Origin: an uncultured Lachnospiraceae bacterium
Lineage (GTDB): Bacteria; Bacillota; Clostridia; Lachnospirales; Lachnospiraceae
Assembly (NCBI GenBank): GCA_910589195.1
Contig: CAJUTC010000063.1
Location: 1-14,856, forward strand
Length of the DNA stretch: 14,856 nt
Reading direction: 5' to 3'
Shown one piece after another: positions 7,714-13,509 of the stretch. The first letter of the stretch is position 1. Each line of letters opens with the position of its first letter. The position numbers and the translations under genes are program-made. Below the pieces are notes generated by a model. It did no database searches. It saw nothing but the letters and a program-made list of their open reading frames with translations, and was not told where the DNA came from.

Positions 7714-8257
7714 TAAGAAACGATCCGGATCTGGTATCTTTTTAATGGAAATGATTATGGTTTGCGGTTTTTTTCTGCTGTGTGCCGCGGTATGCATCCA
7801 GGTATTTTTGCGGGCGGATTCCATGAGCCGGCTTGCGAGAGAAAAGAATCAGGCCATTTTGGCAGCGGAAAGTTTGGCGGATACCTGGAAGGCTTACGGT
7901 TTGGAAGGATTAGCCCCGGTTTTCCAGCGCCCGGCAAATGATGAGGTAGTGACCAGCGGCGCGGCCCAGTCGGAAGTGGCTGAACAGCCGCCTTCTTCCC
8001 AGGAGCAGTGTTTGGTTATCTATTGGGACGAAAACTGGGAACGCATAAAGGAAGACCGGAAAGAAGGGTGCTACGCTGCGGTGCTCAGCCAGGAGGAGGA
8101 AAAAACGCCTGACGGGGCAGGAAGTATGGAAAGCCTTACCATAGAAATCGAAAGGGACTTTGGACATCCCCGCTGGCGGGAGCTGGTGGGTGATTTGTAT
8201 ACCCTGGAAGTAAAACGATATATATCAGAAGGAGAGGGAAGCAATGGCCAAAAGTGA
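7706..8257 (+). CDS. Type IV pilin-like pseudopilin (prepilin-type N-terminus)
   Basis: A 183-residue protein. The start at 7706 is set by AGGAGG at 7692-7697. The N-terminus MNSKKRSGSG followed by IFLMEMI is a class III prepilin signal: a basic leader, Gly at -1 and Glu at +5 of the mature protein, then the hydrophobic helix MVCGFFLLCAAVCIQVFL. It should be cut by a prepilin peptidase, which is not encoded in this window. The rest is acidic and Gln/Glu-rich with no recognised fold. It is the only protein in the operon with a full processing motif, so it is the best candidate for a pilus or pseudopilus subunit here. It overlaps both neighbours. Confidence 0.82.
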   Translation: MNSKKRSGSGIFLMEMIMVCGFFLLCAAVCIQVFLRADSMSRLAREKNQAILAAESLADTWKAYGLEGLAPVFQRPANDEVVTSGAAQSEVAEQPPSSQEQCLVIYWDENWERIKEDRKEGCYAAVLSQEEEKTPDGAGSMESLTIEIERDFGHPRWRELVGDLYTLEVKRYISEGEGSNGQK

Positions 8258-8708
8258 GATGAAAAGCAGCGCTAATATTGGAAGCGCTTCCCTGATCCTG
8301 ATTTTTATTGTTCTTTGCCTGGGAACATTCGGACTGTTATCGCTAACCAGCGCGAAAAATGACCTGGATCTGGCAGAGCGCAACGGAGCGGCGGTATCTG
8401 GCTATTATCAGGCAGACGCTAAAGGGGAGGCATTCCGGATGGAAGTGGATCAGCTTGTAAAGCAGGCGATCCAAGAAAATCCAAAGGATCCGCAAACCTA
8501 CTTAGAAGAGGCGCTAAAGGAAGCATACCTTCCAGACGAGCAGGCAGCCATAACAGAGATCCGGATGGACAGCGGCCAGGCCCTTATGGTGAAGATAGGC
8601 CTGTCCTGGGAAGAGGGACAGGGGAAGACCTGGGTACGGCAGTGGAAGGTATATAATTATGAGGAATATGAGATCGACCAGGATATGCCGGTTTGGAGCG
8701 GAGAATAA
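8244..8708 (+). CDS. PilX-like single-span membrane protein of the pilus-like operon
   Basis: A 154-residue protein starting at 8244 (ribosome site within GAAGGAGAGG at 8228-8237), overlapping the pseudopilin gene by 14 bases. Residues 12-35 (IGSASLILIFIVLCLGTFGLLSL) form a membrane helix. It is followed by SAKNDLDLAERNGAAVSGYYQADAKGEAF, a pattern like PilX-type minor pilins, in which the helix leads into a region of polar turnover. There is no Glu at +5 and no clear cleavage site. The remaining part is Glu/Gln-rich and likely exported. The function is inferred from position between a pseudopilin and pilT. Confidence 0.75.
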   Translation: MAKSEMKSSANIGSASLILIFIVLCLGTFGLLSLTSAKNDLDLAERNGAAVSGYYQADAKGEAFRMEVDQLVKQAIQENPKDPQTYLEEALKEAYLPDEQAAITEIRMDSGQALMVKIGLSWEEGQGKTWVRQWKVYNYEEYEIDQDMPVWSGE

Positions 8709-8748
8709 TCATTAACAGCGAATGAGGTTTTAAGGAGGAAGGAACAAG

Positions 8749-9816
8749 ATGGATGTGTTACAGCTTTTTAAACAGGCGGTAGAACAGGAAGCGTCAGATA
8801 TTTTTCTGATACCTGGAATGCCCTTTTCCTATAAAATCGGGGGAAAGATTGTTTACCTGGGAGAGGAGAAAATATTCCCCGAAGAGATGGATAAGATTAT
8901 CATGCAGATATATGAGCTGGCAGGACATCGGGATATTGAAAAAGTATCAGAAGGAGGAGATGACGATTTCTCTTTTGCCATAAAAGGTTTATCCCGCTTC
9001 CGTGCCAGTGTCATGCGTCAGAGAGGTTCTCTGGCTGCCATTATCCGCATTGTCCGGTTTGATCTGCCGGATTTTACGGCATTAAACTTGCCAAGAAATG
9101 TAATCGAGATTTCCAAGATGACAAAGGGTCTGGTATTGGTAACAGGGCCGGCAGGAAGCGGAAAAAGCACCACATTAGCTTGTATCATCAATGAAATTAA
9201 TAATACAAGGAACGCTCATGTGATTACCTTAGAAGATCCCATTGAGTATCTTCACCGCCACAATAAAAGCGTGGTGACCCAGCGTGAAGTAGGAAATGAT
9301 ACTGACAGCTATATGAGCGGGCTGAGAGCCGCCTTGCGCCAGGCGCCGGATGTAATCCTTCTTGGGGAGATGCGTGATTTTGAAACCATCCGGACGGCTA
9401 TGACAGCAGCGGAAACAGGGCATTTGGTGATTTCCACCCTTCATACGATTGGGGCGGCGAATACCATTGACCGTATTATTGACAGCTTTCCTCCGAATCA
9501 GCAGGCCCAGATCCGAATTCAGCTTTCTATGGTACTCCAGGCAGTTGTGTCACAGCAGTTAATTCCATTAAAGGATCAAATAGGGGTAGTGCCAGCGCTG
9601 GAAATCATGTTTTTAAATAATGCTATCCGGAATATGATCCGTGAGGCGAAAATCCATCAGATTGACGGCGTGATCTCTACGTCTGCTGAAAATGGGATGG
9701 TCACCATGGATAACAGCCTGCTGCGCCTGTTCCGGGAAGGGAAAATCTCGAAAGAACACGCAATTATGTACAGCAGCAACAGCGAATTGATGGAAAAGAA
9801 GCTGAACCGTTTGTAA
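8749..9816 (+). CDS. pilT: PilT-type pilus ATPase
   Basis: A 355-residue secretion ATPase of the PilT/PilU subgroup, a cytoplasmic hexamer that powers pilus retraction. Motifs in order are Walker A GPAGSGKST (133-141), the Asp box VITLEDPIEY, Walker B DVILLGEMRD (201-210), the His box GHLVISTLHT (224-233) and the retraction-linked AIRNMIRE at 292-299 (family AIRNLIRE). The length matches PilT and is much shorter than PilB, and there is no tetracysteine zinc site. The ribosome site AAGGAGG lies 10 bases upstream. It closes the operon. No pilB extension ATPase is in the window, so either one lies elsewhere or this ATPase works alone. Confidence 0.95.
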   Translation: MDVLQLFKQAVEQEASDIFLIPGMPFSYKIGGKIVYLGEEKIFPEEMDKIIMQIYELAGHRDIEKVSEGGDDDFSFAIKGLSRFRASVMRQRGSLAAIIRIVRFDLPDFTALNLPRNVIEISKMTKGLVLVTGPAGSGKSTTLACIINEINNTRNAHVITLEDPIEYLHRHNKSVVTQREVGNDTDSYMSGLRAALRQAPDVILLGEMRDFETIRTAMTAAETGHLVISTLHTIGAANTIDRIIDSFPPNQQAQIRIQLSMVLQAVVSQQLIPLKDQIGVVPALEIMFLNNAIRNMIREAKIHQIDGVISTSAENGMVTMDNSLLRLFREGKISKEHAIMYSSNSELMEKKLNRL

Positions 9817-9884
9817 GCACGAAATCGAAAGGATTTTCAGTAAGATTGAAAAGAAGTAAGCTTTAAAAGAAGCATAGATTTTGG

Positions 9885-9935
9885 AAAAACTCCCATACTA
9901 AGCAAGAAAGAATCTGCCGTAAGGAGGGAGTTTTT
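9885..9935 (+). promoter_or_regulatory. Hairpin enclosing the ldh ribosome site
   Basis: AAAAACTCCC (9885-9894) is perfectly complementary to GGGAGTTTTT (9926-9935), separated by 31 bases. The right arm ends one base before the ldh ATG and takes in the 3' bases of the Shine-Dalgarno sequence AAGGAGG (9921-9927). If formed in the mRNA it would hinder ribosome entry. It could also be a weak terminator-like fold, since the right arm ends in five Ts. No Rex-type operator was found in this 120-base gap. Confidence 0.45.
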
Positions 9936-9936
9936 A

Positions 9937-10941
9937 ATGAGAATTGATAAGAGAAAAGTAGCATTAGTAGGCTGCGGCATGGTTGGGATGAGCTATGCTT
10001 ATTGCCTGTTAAACCAGACGGTGTGCGACGAACTGGTTTTAATTGATGCCAATGAGATGAAAGCAATGGGCGAGGCAATGGATTTAAACCATGGCCTCGC
10101 CTTTGCTGCCTCTAATATGGAAATTTACGCCGGAAATTACAGTGACTGCCGGGATGCGGATTTAGTTGTGATCAGCGCCGGTGTAGCCCAAAAGCCGGGA
10201 GAAACCAGGCTGAATTTGCTGAAACGGAATGCACAGGTATTTCGTTCAATTATTGAACCAGTTACCAGAAGTGGTTTCAGCGGAATTTTTTTAGTTGCCA
10301 CAAATCCTGTGGATGTAATGACACGGATTACTTGCGCCTTGTCCGGTTTTAATGCCGGGCGGGTATTAGGAAGCGGAACGGCCCTGGATACGGCCAGGCT
10401 GCGCTACCTTCTGGGAGAGTATCTCCACGTAGATCCAAGAAATGTACATGCCTATGTGATGGGCGAACATGGGGATAGCGAATTTGTCCCCTGGAGCCAG
10501 GCTATGGTAGCGACAAAACCGATTCTGGAATTATGTAAAAATAAAGAAAACCAACCGGGGAATGAAGAACAAAAGGATGATAAAATAACTCAAAGCGGCA
10601 AAGAAGAAGCCATAAGCTGGGAAAAACTGCAGGAAATCGCGGGCCAGGTAAAGGGAGCTGCTTACCAAATCATTGATGCCAAACAAGCCACTTACTATGG
10701 GATAGGGATGGCCTTAACCAGGATTACTAAGGCGGTACTTGGAGATGAAAACAGCGTATTGACGGTATCCGCCATGCTCAGAGGGGAATATGGACAGCGA
10801 GATGTATTCATTGGGGTTCCATGTGTGATTAACGGAAGCGGTATCCGCCGGGTACTGGAGCTGCCGCTAACCAGGGAGGAGGCAGAATGCTTTGCCTCCT
10901 CCTGTAAAACCCTTCAGGATAGTTTTGAAGGGGTGCTGTAA
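9937..10941 (+). CDS. ldh: L-lactate dehydrogenase
   Basis: A 334-residue NAD-dependent enzyme that reduces pyruvate to L-lactate in fermentation. The start at 9937 follows AAGGAGG with a 9-base gap. Visible are the Rossmann loop GCGMVG (12-17), the specificity loop QKPGETR (85-91) with Gln at the position where malate dehydrogenases have Arg, NPVDV, GSGTALDTAR with D151 and R154, and the catalytic H178 in GEHGDSE. The protein is somewhat longer than the usual ~315 residues because of a charged, low-complexity insert of about 24 residues at 201-224, before the helix that carries the conserved TYYGIG block. It has its own upstream gap and is not obviously linked to the pilus genes. Confidence 0.95.
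   Translation: MRIDKRKVALVGCGMVGMSYAYCLLNQTVCDELVLIDANEMKAMGEAMDLNHGLAFAASNMEIYAGNYSDCRDADLVVISAGVAQKPGETRLNLLKRNAQVFRSIIEPVTRSGFSGIFLVATNPVDVMTRITCALSGFNAGRVLGSGTALDTARLRYLLGEYLHVDPRNVHAYVMGEHGDSEFVPWSQAMVATKPILELCKNKENQPGNEEQKDDKITQSGKEEAISWEKLQEIAGQVKGAAYQIIDAKQATYYGIGMALTRITKAVLGDENSVLTVSAMLRGEYGQRDVFIGVPCVINGSGIRRVLELPLTREEAECFASSCKTLQDSFEGVL
10875..10902 (+). repeat. Perfect 10-bp inverted repeat at the 3' end of ldh
   Basis: GGAGGAGGCA (10875-10884) pairs with TGCCTCCTCC (10893-10902) around an 8-base loop, extendable by a G-U pair. It lies inside the last 25 codons of ldh and is GC-rich, so it should be very stable in RNA. No T-run follows, so it is not a classical terminator. It may stabilise the 3' end or slow ribosomes. 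Confidence 0.55.
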
Positions 10942-10984
10942 AACTTAATCTGTTTAACCAGTATAGCTATCGCGCTCTCTATCA

Positions 10985-12031
10985 TTAGTCATAAACAGTA
11001 ACCATTCGCAGGCTGTAAGCAGACCAGGTATTACCCATAATATAAGTGGTAGTATTCTGGCCAGCCTGTATGGTTACATTTCCGGTAGCCAAAGGCCTGG
11101 ATATTGGGCTGGTTCCTGTGATTGCTCCGATAATAATAACTGGAAGCTCACGGATTGCCCCATAGAAATTGGTATTGGTCAGATAAAAGGTGTAGTTGCC
11201 TGCTAATGCCCGCTTATAGGAAGTTACCTGGGAAAAGCTTACATTTCGGAATACCGTATCGCCGTTATACATCCGCACGTCAAAGCTGGAACCACTGTAG
11301 CTTACATTCGCTACCCGGTAGCAGCCATAGCCAGTTGGCAAGTTATTGCAGCCAGTGTCGGTAATTTGTATCATTTCCAGGCCGCCTTCCCGGGCATCCA
11401 TTAATACCATGGTAACTTTTTGGCCTGCGATAAAGGGGAAGGTTTGCTGCAGTAAAAGTGCCTGCATTCCTGTGGTGCGTTTAACCGATACGGTGTGGAA
11501 GCCATCGGAAATCTCCTGATAATGGGAAACATTGCTAAACTGGGAATTCGAAGCATAAGCAGTTCCGTCAATGCTAAAGTTTACCGGAAAATTGTTGGTT
11601 GAGGCGTTAATAAAGCGAACCTGGCCATACCGGGGGATAACAGGGTTGGAAGGAATGCTTGGGAAAATCGGGAAGGTGGGGCAGTTAGGGCAGGTAATGC
11701 AGCTATCACAAGTATTGCCCGGATAAGCAGGGATGCCGCCTTCCGGCGCGATAGGAAGGGAAATGCCGTAATCTCCATTTCCGGAATTGTTCATATCGCC
11801 CGGATAAGCGGGGATGCCGCCCTCCGGCGCAATGGGAAGGGAAATTCCGTCATTGTTGTTTCCAGATCCGTTCATATTACCTGGATAAGCGGGGATGCCG
11901 CCTTCTGGCGCGATGGGAGTGGTAAGGCCGCCCTGGGTAGGACTGTGCCATCCGGCAGTTTCTGTGTTGTCATTAGAATTATAATTATCTGGTGTGGCAG
12001 ATGGTGTTTGATAGGAATCGTTTTCAGCCAT
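10985..12031 (-). CDS. DUF4397-domain protein with N-terminal 27-residue repeats and a Cys cluster
   Basis: A 348-residue protein starting at 12031 with a GAGG ribosome site 7 bases upstream. Residues 1-35 are polar (Asn, Ser, Thr, Pro). The block PIAPEGGIPAYPG recurs at 39-51, 66-78 and 93-105, with exactly 27-residue spacing. C-x2-C-x2-C-x2-C follows at 108-117, then a Pro-rich linker. From residue 134 on there are two related beta-rich modules, beginning YGQVRFINAS and YGCYRVANVS, that fit DUF4397, a domain of unknown function seen in surface and spore-associated proteins. There is no signal peptide or LPXTG anchor. Lack of a signal, disulfide-capable repeats and a sporulation-like promoter box suggest a spore coat or exosporium protein; this is inference. 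It is convergent with ldh. Confidence 0.82.
   Translation of the reverse strand: MAENDSYQTPSATPDNYNSNDNTETAGWHSPTQGGLTTPIAPEGGIPAYPGNMNGSGNNNDGISLPIAPEGGIPAYPGDMNNSGNGDYGISLPIAPEGGIPAYPGNTCDSCITCPNCPTFPIFPSIPSNPVIPRYGQVRFINASTNNFPVNFSIDGTAYASNSQFSNVSHYQEISDGFHTVSVKRTTGMQALLLQQTFPFIAGQKVTMVLMDAREGGLEMIQITDTGCNNLPTGYGCYRVANVSYSGSSFDVRMYNGDTVFRNVSFSQVTSYKRALAGNYTFYLTNTNFYGAIRELPVIIIGAITGTSPISRPLATGNVTIQAGQNTTTYIMGNTWSAYSLRMVTVYD
11721..11925 (-). repeat. 81-bp tandem repeats within the DUF4397 gene
   Basis: GGATAAGC-type starts occur at 11721, 11802 and 11883, giving two complete 81-bp units and a partial third. Each encodes PIAPEGGIPAYPG plus an Asn/Gly/Ser-rich linker. The copies differ by scattered silent and conservative changes, so they are not very recent, but the unit is long enough to vary in copy number by slippage or recombination. 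Confidence 0.85.
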
Positions 12032-12056
12032 AATAAGACCTCTTGCTTTTTTACTT

Positions 12057-12065
12057 TATCATATG
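12057..12065 (-). promoter_or_regulatory. Possible sporulation-type -10 box of the DUF4397 gene
   Basis: On the minus strand CATATGATA lies about 26 bases before the start codon. It fits the CATAnnnTA pattern of mother-cell sigma K-type -10 elements. An AC is found 15 bases upstream, roughly where a -35 AC would be expected (consensus spacing is slightly longer). TATGAT within it could also serve a housekeeping sigma, but no TTGACA is present 17 bases upstream. Confidence 0.4.
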
Positions 12066-12126
12066 AAGGCGAAATGGGAAGTTTCCGAAAATTACGGAAA
12101 AATATTGCGGCTTTTTTGTTTTGATG

Positions 12127-12156
12127 GAAGACGAGGAACGACTTGTCTTCTTTTTT
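12127..12156 (+). terminator. Intrinsic terminator between the divergent genes
   Basis: GAAGACGAG (12127-12135), loop GAACGA and CTTGTCTTC (12142-12150) form a 9-bp stem with one G-U pair, followed directly by six Ts (12151-12156). This is a good rho-independent terminator on the plus strand, although the gene to its left runs on the minus strand. It would stop ldh read-through or antisense transcription before the promoter of the M15 gene. Confidence 0.7.
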
Positions 12157-12165
12157 CATATGATA
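12157..12165 (+). promoter_or_regulatory. Possible sporulation-type -10 box of the M15 peptidase gene
   Basis: CATATGATA, identical to the box of the divergent gene, starts right after the terminator T-run. An AC lies 17 bases upstream. The transcript would start near 12172 and carry a leader with a small AACACA/TGTGTT hairpin (12171-12188) before the GAGGAGG ribosome site. Confidence 0.4.
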
Positions 12166-12246
12166 TAGGGAACACAATGAAATGTGTTGGGATGCCTGAC
12201 AAGAATGATCCAGGCCAGGTATCCGATAAAGAAGAGGAGGTTCGTT

Positions 12247-12975
12247 ATGAGGGATATAACTCTTTGCCATCCCCGCCTGCAGGTGCTTGCCGTACAGTTA
12301 AAAGAAGAATGCGGTCATCAGGGATTAAAAATTGAAATTGGGGAAACCCTTCGGACAAAGGCAGAACAGGATGCTTTGTATGCGCAGGGAAGGACTAAGC
12401 CAGGGCAGATTGTAACCAATGCGCCGGGAAGCTCCTACAGCTCCTTTCATCAGTGGGGAACCGCGTTTGACTTTTTTCGGAATGATGGCCATGGCGCTTA
12501 CAATGAGTCCGGGAAATTTTTTGAACGGGTCGGAAGCATCGGCGTAGAGCTGGGGTTAGAATGGGGCGGAAATTGGAAAAGTATTGTGGATAAGCCCCAT
12601 TTCCAATTGCCAGACTGGGGAAGCGGAACCGGGAAAATAAAATCCTTGTATCCCAATCCGGAGGCTTTTATGAAAACATGGCCGGCCAAGGAGCAGGAGG
12701 CCGGATGGATCAAGGATGGGATTGGCTGGTGGTTCCGCAACAAGGATGGTTCCTATCCGAAGAATCAGTGGGAATTAATTAACCACCATTGGTATCTGTT
12801 TAACCCGAACGGATATGTTTGCACTGGATGGCACCGGTGGGACGGCAATGCCACAGATGCTGCAGACGGTTCCGGCGACTGGTTTTTCCTTGATAATACA
12901 CCGGGAGGCCCTTTAGAAGGCGCCTGCTGGCATACCAGAGAAGATGGAGCGCAGGAAATTTGGAGGGTGGAATAA
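12247..12975 (+). CDS. M15-family peptidoglycan peptidase with C-terminal cell-wall-binding repeats, no signal peptide
   Basis: A 242-residue protein; the start at 12247 is set by GAGGAGG 6 bases upstream, rather than the longer frame from 12184. Residues 1-125 are an M15 (VanY/endolysin-like) zinc peptidase that cuts peptidoglycan stem peptides: RTKAEQDALYAQGRT, S66-F-H68 with GTAFD75, and KPH118F give the zinc ligands H68, D75 and H118. Residues 153-199 hold Trp-rich repeats (GWWFRNKDGSYPKNQWELI, HHWYLFNPNGYVCTGW) typical of choline/glucan-binding type wall-binding modules. There is no signal peptide, so it is either an endolysin-like enzyme needing a holin or a mother-cell lysis enzyme released late in sporulation. 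No holin or other phage gene is next to it. It is divergent from the DUF4397 gene. Confidence 0.9.
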   Translation: MRDITLCHPRLQVLAVQLKEECGHQGLKIEIGETLRTKAEQDALYAQGRTKPGQIVTNAPGSSYSSFHQWGTAFDFFRNDGHGAYNESGKFFERVGSIGVELGLEWGGNWKSIVDKPHFQLPDWGSGTGKIKSLYPNPEAFMKTWPAKEQEAGWIKDGIGWWFRNKDGSYPKNQWELINHHWYLFNPNGYVCTGWHRWDGNATDAADGSGDWFFLDNTPGGPLEGACWHTREDGAQEIWRVE

Positions 12976-12983
12976 AATATATT

Positions 12984-13027
12984 TGGTGCAATTCTGGCAC
13001 AATTTTGGCCAATTTATGCAATTTAAG
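12984..13027. repeat. Four degenerate 11-bp phased repeats
   Basis: TGGTGCAATTC, TGGCACAATTT, TGGCCAATTTA and TGCAATTTAAG follow one another with exactly 11-base spacing, directly after the M15 gene. The shared core is GCAATT or a variant of it. Repeats at about one helical turn can be protein-binding sites, but the match between copies is loose. Confidence 0.4.
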
Positions 13028-13094
13028 TTGAAGTTACTGTTTGACATTTTAATTGCTATGAGGAAATGATGGCGAACAACATTAGTGAAACTAC

Positions 13095-13134
13095 AGGCTG
13101 GGAATCTGATATGGATTTCCGGCCTTAATTTTTT
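13095..13134 (+). terminator. Intrinsic terminator of the M15 peptidase gene
   Basis: AGGCTGGGAATC (13095-13106) pairs with GATTTCCGGCCT (13114-13125) over 12 positions, two of them G-U, around a 7-base loop. TAA and six Ts (13129-13134) follow. It lies 120 bases past the M15 stop codon with no other gene between. Confidence 0.75.
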
Positions 13135-13205
13135 GCTCCAAATATGTAGCAATGTAAATTTTAAAATTAGTTTCAGTTGGATCATAAATAGAAAAATGGG
13201 TAGCA

Positions 13206-13233
13206 TAAAAAGCAGGCGGTTTTATAGCCTGCT
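13206..13233 (-). terminator. Minus-strand terminator-like hairpin beside the left inverted repeat
   Basis: AGCAGGC (13211-13217) pairs with GCCTGCT (13227-13233) around a 9-base loop. Read on the minus strand the stem is followed by TTTTT (plus 13206-13210 is AAAAA or similar, as seen at AAAAAGCAGGC). No minus-strand gene reads toward it in the present arrangement, but the integrase would do so if the segment between the inverted repeats were flipped. Confidence 0.5.
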
Positions 13234-13282
13234 GCTAATTTTGTAAAGAAGCTCATCTTCTGATGGGAGGCATTCATTCTTG

Positions 13283-13307
13283 GATTCTTTCCATCTGCGA
13301 AATGCAA
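13283..13307 (+). repeat. Left copy of the 25-bp inverted repeat flanking the integrase
   Basis: The 25 bases beginning GATTCTTTCC and ending GAAATGCAA are the exact reverse complement of 14705-14729. The copy contains ATCTGCGAAAT (13293-13303), preceded by TCTTTCC. On the outer side the expected opposing arm is only weakly matched (6 of 11), so this copy is a degenerate or half-replaced core site. Confidence 0.9.
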
Positions 13308-13458
13308 TATTATCATATTTTCCCATAAAAAGGTTTTTTTTACCTTGATTCGATTTCAATGATGCCATTCTAACACATATCACAAGGAATTGCTACATGT
13401 TTTTTTCGGTTTTTTTGTAAAATTAAGACAGTGTGAATGAAAAATGGTAAACATACAA

Positions 13459-13494
13459 GCTTTTTGGGGTCAGATTCATGGTCAAAATCTAGGA
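13459..13494 (+). pseudogene. Partial copy of the integrase 3' end upstream of the integrase
   Basis: The frame from 13459 reads AFWGQIHGQNLG, matching the integrase C-terminus AFYGQIYGQIHG. At the DNA level GCTTTTT, GGTCA, ATT and ATGGTCAAA are shared in the same order and spacing, and TAGGA follows in both. It may be the remnant tail of a former tandem recombinase gene, or a direct-repeat recombination site whose partner lies in the 3' end of the present gene. Confidence 0.6.
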
Positions 13495-13509
13495 AAAAGA
13501 GGGTAACGT

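Larger units (their letters stand above)
12976..13509. other. AT-rich 534-base gap with regulatory and repeat structures, no convincing gene
   Basis: From left to right this gap holds degenerate 11-bp phased repeats (12984-13027), an intrinsic terminator (13095-13134), a minus-strand terminator-like hairpin (13206-13233), the left 25-bp inverted repeat (13283-13307), T-rich tracts (13330-13340, 13399-13417) and a partial copy of the integrase 3' end (13459-13494). A 19-codon frame at 13069-13128 ends in the terminator and is not called. Base composition is clearly more AT-rich than the genes to the left. Confidence 0.7.

Noticed and set aside
13069..13128. A 19-codon open frame (MANNISETTGWESDMDFRP) after the M15 gene
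   Set aside because: No proper ribosome site, and the frame runs into the terminator stem at 13095-13125. It is more likely chance.
12913..13206. A 97-codon minus-strand frame across the M15 gene end and the gap
   Set aside because: It starts inside AT-rich noncoding DNA, crosses a terminator and the well-supported M15 gene, and has no ribosome site.
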